Source: Labilithrix sp.
Lineage (GTDB): Bacteria; Myxococcota_A; Polyangia; Polyangiales; Polyangiaceae
NCBI GenBank assembly: GCA_019637175.1
Contig: JAHBWD010000057.1
Span: 1 to 57,339, forward strand
Direction of reading: 5' to 3'
Length of the DNA: 57,339 nt
In this document: positions 33,737 through 41,853 of the stretch, piece by piece
How positions within the stretch are numbered: the first letter of the stretch is position 1
Layout of the letters: every line of letters starts with the position of its first letter
Notes under the pieces: generated by a model
The model's database searches: none
The model's input: the letters and a program-made list of their open reading frames with translations, nothing else
What the model was told of the DNA's origin: nothing
Program-made: the position numbers and the translations under genes

Positions 33737-35071
33737 ATGGCCGGAACGCGTGTCACTCGTCTTCTCGCGTGGACGTCGCTCGTGGGTCTCGTCGCGTCGA
33801 TCGCGGCGAGCGGGTGTGGGAGCAACGACGAAGACCCGGCGGCGGAGCCAGGCGGGTCGAGCGGCTCATCGGGATCGAGCGGCTCGTCGGGATCGAGTGG
33901 ATCGAGCGGCTCGTCAGGATCGAGTGGATCGAGCGGCTCGTCAGGATCGAGTGGATCGAGCGGCTCGTCGGGATCGAGCGGCTCGTCCGGATCGAGCTCG
34001 GGCTCGAGCGGCAGCACGGACGCGAGCATCCCGGACGTGAGCTTCTTCTACGACGCGCCCTATCGCGACAGCTCGCTCACCGGCGACTCGGCGTGCGCGC
34101 AGACGTCGGCGACCGCGACGCTCAAGCCGATCGACATGTACATCGTGCTCGATCGCTCGGGCAGCATGGGCACCGACTGCAACATCGGGAGCGCCACGGC
34201 GTCGAAGTGGTGCCGCGCGATCAACGCGCTCTCCACGTACTTCAACAGCACGGCGGCGACGGGCAACGCGGCGGCGCTCCAGTACTTCAGCATCGGCGGA
34301 GGACTGTGCAACGGTACGGGCTACAGCTCGTCGGCCGTTCCGGGAGGCGCCACCGGCTACACGACGCTCCCGAGCAACGGGTTCGACTCGTCGCTCAACG
34401 CCCAGGCGCCGAGCGGCGGCACGCCGACCGAGGGCGCCATCCGCGGCATCATGGGCTTCACCGGTACCGCGGCGAACCAGCGCGTGGGTCGCAAGGCGAT
34501 CGGCATCTTGATCACCGACGGCGATCCGAGCAGCACGTGCGACGACAACGTCACGAACCTCGGCAACCTCCTCCAGACGCACTTCACGAGCACGGCCATT
34601 CCCGTGTTCGTGATCGGCATGACGGGCGCGAGCGACGCCAACCTCGAGACGATGGCCATCGGCGGGAACGGGCCGCTCCACCCGACGAACATCGGCACCG
34701 CGACGGGCACGTGCGGCGCGAGCGCGTCGCCGTGCCGTCACTGGAACGTCGGCGACGGCAGCGGCAACAAGCTCGCCGAGGCGATCAAGCTCATCGCGGG
34801 CCTCGCGATCGGCTGCACGTACGCGATGCCGACGACCGACGCCGGCACGATCAACCCCGACAACGTGTCGGTCGAGTATCTCCAGAACGGCGTTCCGCCC
34901 GCGGCGGCGCTCACGCGCGTGACGAACGCCGCGGCGTGCGTCGCGAACGGCTGGTACTACGACAACAACGCCGCGCCGACGCAGATCGTCCTCTGCCCGG
35001 CGCAGTGCACGACGGTGCAAGCCGACGCGAACGCGAAGGTCAACGTCCTGCTCGGCTGCCTCGGCGGCTGA
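33737..35071 (+). CDS. von Willebrand A-domain lipoprotein with long Ser-Gly linker
   Basis: 444 residues, lipobox SIAASGC, then about 55 residues made almost only of Ser and Gly (33851-34013). VWA domain with MIDAS DRSGSM, TEGAIRGIMG and LITDGDPS. The C-terminal module (CTYAMPTTDAG, ANGWYYD, IVLCPAQCTTV, LLGC) matches the paralogue at 32426 read from the opposite strand. The Ser-Gly linker is encoded by a DNA minisatellite, so its length may vary between strains. Predicted surface protein. Confidence 0.9.
   Translation: MAGTRVTRLLAWTSLVGLVASIAASGCGSNDEDPAAEPGGSSGSSGSSGSSGSSGSSGSSGSSGSSGSSGSSGSSGSSGSSGSSGSSSGSSGSTDASIPDVSFFYDAPYRDSSLTGDSACAQTSATATLKPIDMYIVLDRSGSMGTDCNIGSATASKWCRAINALSTYFNSTAATGNAAALQYFSIGGGLCNGTGYSSSAVPGGATGYTTLPSNGFDSSLNAQAPSGGTPTEGAIRGIMGFTGTAANQRVGRKAIGILITDGDPSSTCDDNVTNLGNLLQTHFTSTAIPVFVIGMTGASDANLETMAIGGNGPLHPTNIGTATGTCGASASPCRHWNVGDGSGNKLAEAIKLIAGLAIGCTYAMPTTDAGTINPDNVSVEYLQNGVPPAAALTRVTNAAACVANGWYYDNNAAPTQIVLCPAQCTTVQADANAKVNVLLGCLGG
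33897..33977 (+). repeat. Coding minisatellite, three 27-bp tandem units
   Basis: Units 33897-33923, 33924-33950 and 33951-33977; the first two are identical, the third differs at one position. They lie within a longer stretch (33851-34013) of related 18-bp units encoding Ser-Gly. A multiple of 3 keeps the frame, so slippage changes only linker length. Confidence 0.85.
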
Positions 35072-35078
35072 TCGCGCG

Positions 35079-35558
35079 CTACTGCGCCGTCAGGACGACC
35101 TGAAGGTCGCCGTCGTCGGCGCGGGCGAGCACGTCCCACTCCGGCCAGATGTCGTCGATGCTCTGGAGCGTCGCGCTCTCGCCCGGCCTGATCTTCACGT
35201 GACGCCCCACGGCGAGCCCTTGCCCGACCCAGGCCGTGATGCTCGAGCCTCCGACGTTCTCGACGACGACGCGCTGCTCGCCGTCGCTTCGCCGCACCTT
35301 GGCGAGGCGGTAGGCCCCCGGATCGAAGACCTCGTCGTTGCGGCTCCGGCAGTAGAGCGACGTCGCCGTGCGATACACGCAGTTCGGCTTTCGCTCCATG
35401 ACCCCGCCGTTGATGTCGGGGATCACGTAGAGAGCCTGCGTCGCCTGGCCGAGCGCGGCCTCGTCTCGATCCGCGTCTGCATCCGTGGGCGCCGCGCATC
35501 CGAGGTGCCCGAGCCCGACGGAGACGATGACGGCGAGGATCGAGGCGAAGGAACGCAT
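35079..35558 (-). CDS. Small secreted lipoprotein, function unknown
   Basis: 159 residues, signal peptide and lipobox SVGLGHLGC; ATG 35558 is chosen because it places the signal peptide at the N-terminus. The mature part holds two Cys (KPNCVYR, SLYCRSR) likely in a disulfide, and beta-strand-like segments (VVVENVGGSSITAWVG, HVKIRPGESATL). It resembles small beta-sandwich proteins but no family is recognised. Convergent with the VWA gene, 7 bp apart. Confidence 0.72.
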   Translation of the reverse strand: MRSFASILAVIVSVGLGHLGCAAPTDADADRDEAALGQATQALYVIPDINGGVMERKPNCVYRTATSLYCRSRNDEVFDPGAYRLAKVRRSDGEQRVVVENVGGSSITAWVGQGLAVGRHVKIRPGESATLQSIDDIWPEWDVLARADDGDLQVVLTAQ

Positions 35559-35672
35559 GCTTCGAGGGTGGCTCCAGATGGGGACCCGTCCGACCGGGCC
35601 GCCCCTCACCATGCGGCTTGGATGAATCTTTCGCCATCCCTCGCCGTCCGCACAAACGGATGACATCGAGGT

Positions 35673-36665
35673 TCAGCGCGTCGCCGCGAGGACCTGCTCC
35701 AGCAAGTCGCGAAGATGCACGTCGGGCTCGACGGCCACGTTCCCGCTGGCGAGCTCATGGGCGACCTTCCGTGGCAGTCGATGCAAGGCCTTGATGGCGA
35801 GGTAGCGACAAGAAGGGGACTCGTCTTGCAGGCCGCGCGCGAGGATCTCCTCGCGGGATCGCGGAGCGACGAGCCCCCCGAGCAATCGCATCAACCGGAT
35901 GCGGACGCGAGCGGATGGCTCTCGCTTGGCGTGACGTCGGAGCATCACGAGAAGATCGGCTCCGGGTACCTCGGCGAGCTCGTTGATGAGCAGCGAGCGA
36001 TTCCATTCGTCCTGCTGGCGAAGCTCCGTGTCGCACTTGGTCAACATGCGATCGCGCGCGAGTCCGAGCATGGGCCCGACGCAGGTGTACGCGAACGGGC
36101 CCCACACGACGCCGTCGGACGCGCGCGCCAGGCGCATCAAAGCCTCGCGCAGCTCGAACATCGCCTCCGTCTCGAGGTGCGGGTCGAACGCTGCGCTGAT
36201 GCTGTCGGCGACGCTCGCGCGGGCGTAGTCCGAGAGGTGGCCGGCGAACAAGTCCTCCGAGAGCGAGCGTACCGCCTCGAGATGGCAGGGGTTCATCACG
36301 AGGATCGAGGCTGCGGCTCGCGCGAGAAGCCCCGGGTCGCTCTGTTTCCAGGCCATGGTCATCTCGACGAAGCGGCTCTCGAGCAGGCGAGCGCTCTCGC
36401 GATCGGCGAGCCGCGCGACGTCGAGGACGTCCCTGGTCGTGAATTCGGAGAGCGCGGCGTCCCGGAGCGTCGCTCGTAGCGCGTCACGGTCACGACGGAG
36501 CGCCGCGGGATCGGGGCTGCGTTCGGCGCTCGCGTGCGGGCCCCAGCGAAGCTCCTTCAGCGCGGCCACGGGCGCCTGAAACGACACGGGCTTGCCTGCG
36601 ACGTTGCGGCCGTAGACGTCGACGAGCGTATCGCCCGAGCGACGAAAGGAGCGCCGGACCGTCAT
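35673..36665 (-). CDS. HEAT-like repeat protein, function unknown
   Basis: 330 residues from ATG 36665 (MTVRRSFRRSGD); another start lies 39 bp upstream. First 45 residues beta-like, then all-helical. The C-terminal part (about 230-330) shows two-helix repeats such as ADLLVMLRRHAKREPSARVRIRLMRLL and LQDESPSCRYLAIKALHRL, the pattern of HEAT/Armadillo-type repeats. No signal peptide, so cytosolic and probably a protein-binding scaffold. Codon usage is a little less GC-extreme than in its neighbours. Confidence 0.7.
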   Translation of the reverse strand: MTVRRSFRRSGDTLVDVYGRNVAGKPVSFQAPVAALKELRWGPHASAERSPDPAALRRDRDALRATLRDAALSEFTTRDVLDVARLADRESARLLESRFVEMTMAWKQSDPGLLARAAASILVMNPCHLEAVRSLSEDLFAGHLSDYARASVADSISAAFDPHLETEAMFELREALMRLARASDGVVWGPFAYTCVGPMLGLARDRMLTKCDTELRQQDEWNRSLLINELAEVPGADLLVMLRRHAKREPSARVRIRLMRLLGGLVAPRSREEILARGLQDESPSCRYLAIKALHRLPRKVAHELASGNVAVEPDVHLRDLLEQVLAATR

Positions 36666-36790
36666 GGCTCGCGTGCCGCAGTCACGCCGGCTCGCCCTGC
36701 GCAACGATCGTGTCGTAGCGAGTCGCTGTCGTCGACCGCTCGAGTACGACGACGGCCGCCGCGCGGCTGCGATCGATCATCGCGAAGGCT

Positions 36791-38521
36791 TCAGGGGACG
36801 GCCTTGTCGAACGTGACGCCCCAGTTGAAGAGCTCGTAGCCCTGGAGCGAGACCTGATCGTCGGAGTCGCGCAGGTTGCCGCGCGCGCCGCCGCCGTGCT
36901 TGATGCCGGGGCCGGTGCAGCCGGGGAAGGGCTGCTCGTTCGCGTACGAGAGGCGCTTGTTCGCGTTCACGGGCGTCGACGCGAGCGTGATCTGCACCGT
37001 GTCGTCGCCGACGACCGCGACGCTCGTGATCGCGATCGGCGTCGCGCCGTCGAAGAAGTCGAAGCCGTACTTGCCCACGGTGTGCGTGGGCTGCGCGACG
37101 CGCATGGTGTCGATGACGAGCGGCGGCTTCGGCACGAGGTACTTCACGGTGACGACGTTCGCTGCGCGCGTGATCTCGATCGGACGAACGGGCTCCCACG
37201 GCTGGCCCTTGAAGACGACCTGCGCGTACGCCTTGGCGAAGTACTCGCCGAGATGCTTCTGGCCGATGACGCTGTAGTGCCGGCACTGCGGCGTCAGCGG
37301 GCTGCCTTGGTAGGCGAAGTCGAAGACGTACCCCGGCGCGACGAGGACGACCTTGCCCGGCGCGCGCTCGTGCGCGCGGAGCTGATAGTGCGCGACCTTG
37401 AGCTCCGAGCGCACGTTCGCGTTGGCGCGCGTGTACCCGCTGACGCCCGCGACGAAGAGCGGGATCGGCTGGACCTGACCGGTGATGGCCTTGATGCCGG
37501 CTTCGTAGTCTTCCTGCCACTCGATGAGGCCGTCGTCGTACTCCTGGATCCGGCCCGCGACGCCGTTCGTGCCGATGAGCGGATACTCGGGGTGGTTGTT
37601 GCCGTTGTCGGAGTAGCCGTACTGATCGCTCTCCCCGTGGATGACCGTGACGCCGCGAACGACGTGGCTCTTCGGGACGGCGAGACCCGCGGCGAGGTTC
37701 TTCGCCGCGGTGACCTGCATGAGCCCCTCGGTGAACGCGTTGAGGTTGCCGCCGGGGTTGTTGTAGTTGCAGCCGTTCTTGCGCAAACACCAGTAGGTGA
37801 GGCCGCTTCGCCCGTGGTTCGAAACGAGCACGTCGTGGGTGGCGGGGTAGCCTGCCCGCGCGCCGAACTCGTACGTGTTCATCGCGATGTACGTGACGAG
37901 GTTCGCCATCGACGAGGAGACCGTGTTCACGTTGTCGTTGGCGCCGCCCGAGAAGAACCGGTCGGTCTCGACGAGCGGCACGAACGACGTCGGCGCGACG
38001 TACGTGCCGTTCGGGCAGCCGGTGCCGTTGCACGGGTAGCTCGTCATCACGCCCGTGTTGAACATCAGGTTCGTGTACGGCTGCACGGTGATGAGCGTCT
38101 CGCCCGCGGGCAGCGTCCAGCGCGGCTGCGAGTCGCTCGCGATCGAGTTCGACTGTCCGACGGTCAGAAGATGGTTGATCTCGTAGTCGACGTACGTCGG
38201 CGACAGCGGACCCGGCGGCTCGACGACGCCGGCGTCGTAGCCAGCGTCGACCTCCGCGTCGACGCCCGCGTCGACCTCTGCGTCGGCGCCCGCGTCGCTC
38301 GTGGCGTCCGGCTGGGGCGCGCCGTCGTTCGGGATCGGCGCGCCGTCGTTCGGGATCGGTGCCCCGTCGGGCGGCGTGAAGGTCGCGTCGCCCGAGGCGT
38401 CTTCGTCGAGCGGCTTCGGCCCGAGCGGATCGTCCGTGATCGTGCCGCAGCCGTAGGCGGCCGCGCATGAAAACACGGCGAGGAGAACGACCGACTCCCA
38501 GCGCCCCCGTCGTCGCATCAT
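36791..38521 (-). CDS. GQSN-type (SGNH/sialate-esterase-like) lipoprotein, copy 1
   Basis: 576 residues, lipobox AAAYGC (Cys25). A low-complexity linker with PDGAPIPND repeats and DAGADAEVDAG runs to residue about 100. Catalytic-like motifs: GQSNS with Ser124, NHGRSGLTYWC, VIHGESDQ (the position of QGESN in sialate O-acetylesterases). At the position of the DxxH block the sequence reads PQCRHYS, so the Asp is replaced by Gln. The C-terminal 100 residues are beta-rich and end in RGNLRDSDDQVS. GGGGAG precedes the double ATG. Last gene of the four-copy array; probable secreted esterase, activity possibly altered. Confidence 0.8.
   Translation of the reverse strand: MMRRRGRWESVVLLAVFSCAAAYGCGTITDDPLGPKPLDEDASGDATFTPPDGAPIPNDGAPIPNDGAPQPDATSDAGADAEVDAGVDAEVDAGYDAGVVEPPGPLSPTYVDYEINHLLTVGQSNSIASDSQPRWTLPAGETLITVQPYTNLMFNTGVMTSYPCNGTGCPNGTYVAPTSFVPLVETDRFFSGGANDNVNTVSSSMANLVTYIAMNTYEFGARAGYPATHDVLVSNHGRSGLTYWCLRKNGCNYNNPGGNLNAFTEGLMQVTAAKNLAAGLAVPKSHVVRGVTVIHGESDQYGYSDNGNNHPEYPLIGTNGVAGRIQEYDDGLIEWQEDYEAGIKAITGQVQPIPLFVAGVSGYTRANANVRSELKVAHYQLRAHERAPGKVVLVAPGYVFDFAYQGSPLTPQCRHYSVIGQKHLGEYFAKAYAQVVFKGQPWEPVRPIEITRAANVVTVKYLVPKPPLVIDTMRVAQPTHTVGKYGFDFFDGATPIAITSVAVVGDDTVQITLASTPVNANKRLSYANEQPFPGCTGPGIKHGGGARGNLRDSDDQVSLQGYELFNWGVTFDKAVP
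38316..38357 (-). repeat. Two perfect 21-bp tandem repeats in the linker of copy 1
   Basis: Units 38316-38336 and 38337-38357 are identical and encode the IPNDGAP repeat. A third, degenerate unit follows. The linker differs in length between the four paralogues. Confidence 0.8.
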
Positions 38522-38534
38522 GAGCTCCCCCCCG

Positions 38535-40184
38535 TCATGGCACCGGCATCTCGAACGGCGCCCCCCAGTTCGACAAATCGTAGCCGTAGAGCGACGGCGT
38601 CGCATCGGAGTCGCGGAGGTTGCCGCGCGATCCGCCGCTGAACGTGGTGCCCGGGCCGATGCACGCGGGCGACGGCGGGGTGTTCTGCGCGTAGCGGAGG
38701 CGCATGTTCACGCCGCTCGGAGCCGCGGCCAACGTGATCGTCACGGTGTCGGGCCCGGCGATCGCGACGCTCGAGATCGCGACGAGGGCGCCGTTGTCGA
38801 CGAACGTGTAGCCGAAGTTTCCGGGGTTCGTGACCTTCGCCGTGTCGAACGTGAGCGGCGGCACCGGCACGTGGTACTTCACGGTCACGACGTTGCCCGC
38901 GCGCGTGATCTGCATCGGGCGAACGGGCTCCCACGCCTCGCCGCCGAACACGACCTTCGCATAGACCTTGGCGAAGTACTCGCCCGCGTGGCGCTCGCCG
39001 TGGCTCGAGTAGTGGAGGCAGTCGCTGAGGATGGCGAGCGGGTAGCTCGGCGCGACGTAGATGACCTTGCCCGGCGCCCGCGTGTGCGCGGCGAGCGTCA
39101 TCTGCGCGACCTGGCTCGTCGTGCTCGTGTTGCCGCCGGCGAGGCCCAGCACGAAGAGCGGGACGGGCTGCGCCTGCCCGGTGATCGCCTTGATCGACGC
39201 CTCGTAGTCTTCTTGCCACTCGACGAGCGCGTCGGTGTAGTCCTGGATCTTGTTCGCCGTGCCGTCGGTGCCGGGGAGGGGAAACTCGGGGTGGTTGCCG
39301 GCGTTGTTGATGTACGCGTAGTGATCGCTCTCGCCGTGGATCACCGCGACGCCGCGGACGACGTACGACTTGCCCGCGGCGTCGGCGACGGCCTTCGCGT
39401 CGGTGACTTCCATCAGGCCTTGCGCGAACGGGCTGATGTACCTCGGGGGCGTCGCCGGCTGGTTGATCTGGTAGCTGCAGAAGCCCTTGCGGAGGCACCA
39501 GTACGTGTTGCCGCTTCGCCCGTGGAGGCTGACGAGCACGTCGTGCTTCGTCGGGTAGCCCTCGTGAGCGTTGAAATCGTAGCGCTGGAACGCGAGATGC
39601 GAGATCTCGTTGGCGAGGCCCGAGGTGCACGTCTCGGCCGCGCCGCCTCCGTAGAAGTTGTCGTTCTGCACGAGGGGAACGAACGAAGTCGGCGCCGTGT
39701 ACGCGCGGCAGCCGGTGCCGTTGCAGTTGCTCGCGGCCATGATGCCCGAGTTGAACATCAGGTTGCCGTACGGCTGCGTCGTGCTGAGCGGGATGCTGCT
39801 GCCCGTCGCGACCGCGTTGCTCTGTCCGGTGACGAGCACGTGGTTGATGTCGTAGTCGACGTAGGTCGGCGAGAGCGGGCCCGGCGGATCGACGACGCCT
39901 GCGTCGTAGCCCGCGTCGATCTCGGCGTCGGCGTCGTCGCCTCCGTCGAGCCCCGCTTCTCCGGGTGAATCGGCGTCGGGCTTGGGCGCGCCGTCCGGAA
40001 GCGTGGAGCCGTCGCCCGGGATCGGCGCGCCGTCGGGCAGCGTCACCGTCCCGTCGCTCGCCGCGTCGTCTTGCGGGTTCGAGCCGAGCGGATCGTCGTC
40101 TGCCGCCGCGCCGCAGCCGTACGCCGCCGCGCACGAGGAGAGCACGAGGGAGAAGAGCGACAGCCACCGCACGCGTCGAGTCAT
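38535..40184 (-). CDS. GQSN-type (SGNH/sialate-esterase-like) lipoprotein, copy 2
   Basis: 549 residues, lipobox AAAYGC. Linker with LPDGAPIPGDG and DAGYDAG. Motifs: GQSNA with Ser122, LHGRSGNTYWC, VIHGESDHY, and SDCLHYS where Asp and His have the DxxH spacing of SGNH hydrolases. The full Ser-(Asp)-His set is therefore present. C-terminal beta-rich part with RGNLRDSDATPS. I start at ATG 40184; GTG 40196 overlaps the stop of copy 3 and would add four residues. 13 bp separate its stop from the start of copy 1, so copies 3, 2, 1 form an operon. Confidence 0.84.
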   Translation of the reverse strand: MTRRVRWLSLFSLVLSSCAAAYGCGAAADDDPLGSNPQDDAASDGTVTLPDGAPIPGDGSTLPDGAPKPDADSPGEAGLDGGDDADAEIDAGYDAGVVDPPGPLSPTYVDYDINHVLVTGQSNAVATGSSIPLSTTQPYGNLMFNSGIMAASNCNGTGCRAYTAPTSFVPLVQNDNFYGGGAAETCTSGLANEISHLAFQRYDFNAHEGYPTKHDVLVSLHGRSGNTYWCLRKGFCSYQINQPATPPRYISPFAQGLMEVTDAKAVADAAGKSYVVRGVAVIHGESDHYAYINNAGNHPEFPLPGTDGTANKIQDYTDALVEWQEDYEASIKAITGQAQPVPLFVLGLAGGNTSTTSQVAQMTLAAHTRAPGKVIYVAPSYPLAILSDCLHYSSHGERHAGEYFAKVYAKVVFGGEAWEPVRPMQITRAGNVVTVKYHVPVPPLTFDTAKVTNPGNFGYTFVDNGALVAISSVAIAGPDTVTITLAAAPSGVNMRLRYAQNTPPSPACIGPGTTFSGGSRGNLRDSDATPSLYGYDLSNWGAPFEMPVP

Positions 40185-40192
40185 GGAGAGCC

Positions 40193-41758
40193 TCACGGAA
40201 CCGCGATGTCGAAGTTCACGCCCCAGTTGTGCAGAGGATACCCGTAACGCGACGGCGTCGTGTCGGAGTCACGGAGGTTGCCGCGTGCGCCACCGCCGTA
40301 CACCGTTCCCGGGCCGATGCAGCGCGTGGCCGGGGTCGTGTTCTGGTTCTGCGCGTAGCGGAGGCGCATGTTCACGCCGCTCGGCGCGGCGGCGAGGGTG
40401 ATCGTCACCGTGTCGGGCCCGGTGACGGCCGCGGTGGAAGCGACGATGGCGCCGTCGTCGACGAAGTCGAAGCCGAAGTTGCCGGGGTTGGTCACCTGGG
40501 CGACGTCGAACACGAGCGGCGGCTTGGGCACGTGGAACTTCACCGTCACGACGTTGCCGGCGCGCGTGATCTGCATCGGCCGCACGGGCTCCCACGTCGC
40601 GCCCGCGAAGACGATGCGCGAATAGACCTTCGCGAAGTACTCGCCGAGCCGGCGGTAGCCGTTCTGATCGTAGTGGAGGCAATCGGATCGGACGCTGAGC
40701 GGATACGCGGGCGTCGCGTAGACCACCTTGCCCGGCGCGGCGATGTGCGCGTCGAGCTGCATCTGCGCGACGAGGCTCGTGCGCGTCGTCACCCAGCCGC
40801 TGAGGCCGGAGATGAGCAAGGGAACCGGCTGCGCTTGGCCGGTGATCGCCTGGATCGAAGACTCGTAGTCGGCCTGCCACTCGAGGAGCGCGGCCTTGTA
40901 GTCGGCGAGGCCCTGCGCGGCGAACTCGGTGTTGTTCGCGACGTACGAGTAGTGGTCGCTCTCGCCGTGGATCGCGACGACGGCGCGCACGACGTGCGTC
41001 TTTGGATCGGCGAGCGTCTTGGCCGACTGCACCTCCATCATGCCCTGGCCGAAGGGGCTCAAGTAGCCCTCGTTCGCGCGATAGGGGCACTGCACCTTCC
41101 GCAGGCACCAGTAGGTGTTGCCGCTGCGGCCGTGGTTGCTCACGAGCACGTCGTGCTTCGCCGGGTAGCCGGCGCGCGCGCCGAATTCGAACTGCTGGAG
41201 CGCGAGGTACGAGATCTCGTTGGCGAGACCCGAGGCCGGCGTCTCGACCGTGTAGTTGAAGAAGTTGTCGCCCTCGACGAGCGGGGCGAACGACGCCGGC
41301 GTCTGATAGGCGAAGCAGCCGTTGCCGTTGCAGTTCGTCATCGGCATCACGCCGGTGTTGAACATGACGTTGGTGTACGGCTGCGCGGCGGCGATCGGCG
41401 GGCTGCCGCCGTTCGCGACCGAGTTGCTCTGCCCCGTGATGAGGACGTGGTTGACGTCGTAGTCGACGTATTCGGGCGAGAGCGGGCCCTGTTCGCCGGC
41501 GTCTTCGTCGGGCGCGTCGACCGCCGCGTCGGTCTCGGCATCCACGTCGCCCGAACCGTCGGGCTTGGGCGCACCGTCCGGCAGGGTCGAGCCGTCTCCT
41601 TCGCTCGGCGATGCATCCGCCGTCTCTACCGGCCCGTCGGGAGAGGCCGCGTCGTCACCCGGCGTGACCTCGTCTCCGCCGCATCCCTGCGCGACGCCCA
41701 TGCTCATGACCGCGGCGAGCGCGACGAAGGCCGAAAGTCCCGCGGACCGCCTGATCAT
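40193..41758 (-). CDS. GQSN-type (SGNH/sialate-esterase-like) lipoprotein, copy 3
   Basis: 521 residues, lipobox GVAQGC. Linker of about 65 residues (DGSTLPDGAPKPDGSGD and Asp/Ala runs). Motifs: GQSNS with Ser111, NHGRSGNTYWC, AIHGESDHY, and SDCLHYD with intact DxxH spacing; C-terminal RGNLRDSDTTPS. Highly similar to copy 2 over the whole mature part (for example identical PVRPMQITRAGNVVTVK). First gene of the three-gene operon; the 95-bp upstream gap is less GC-rich than the surroundings and should hold the promoter. Confidence 0.84.
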   Translation of the reverse strand: MIRRSAGLSAFVALAAVMSMGVAQGCGGDEVTPGDDAASPDGPVETADASPSEGDGSTLPDGAPKPDGSGDVDAETDAAVDAPDEDAGEQGPLSPEYVDYDVNHVLITGQSNSVANGGSPPIAAAQPYTNVMFNTGVMPMTNCNGNGCFAYQTPASFAPLVEGDNFFNYTVETPASGLANEISYLALQQFEFGARAGYPAKHDVLVSNHGRSGNTYWCLRKVQCPYRANEGYLSPFGQGMMEVQSAKTLADPKTHVVRAVVAIHGESDHYSYVANNTEFAAQGLADYKAALLEWQADYESSIQAITGQAQPVPLLISGLSGWVTTRTSLVAQMQLDAHIAAPGKVVYATPAYPLSVRSDCLHYDQNGYRRLGEYFAKVYSRIVFAGATWEPVRPMQITRAGNVVTVKFHVPKPPLVFDVAQVTNPGNFGFDFVDDGAIVASTAAVTGPDTVTITLAAAPSGVNMRLRYAQNQNTTPATRCIGPGTVYGGGARGNLRDSDTTPSRYGYPLHNWGVNFDIAVP

Positions 41759-41853
41759 GGGAGTTAAGGTCTAGCACGCATTGGCGCACCTGCACCTACG
41801 AGCTAGTAGACGAAGGATGGTGACTCAACACGCCGGAATCATTTGTCTATGAG
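41759..41853. promoter_or_regulatory. Intergenic region between esterase-like copies 4 and 3
   Basis: 95 bp, visibly richer in A and T than its surroundings (for example AATCATTTGTCTATGAGCTA at 41840-41859). It probably holds the promoter of the three-gene operon; on the minus strand TAGACC (41773-41768) places +1 near 41761. No terminator hairpin with a U-tract. Confidence 0.35.

Noticed and set aside
33851..34013. Regular repeats, considered as a CRISPR array
   Set aside because: No spacers; units are contiguous, in frame and encode Ser-Gly in a lipoprotein.
35673..36665. HEAT-like gene as horizontally acquired
   Set aside because: Base and codon use differ only slightly from the neighbours; not enough to claim transfer.
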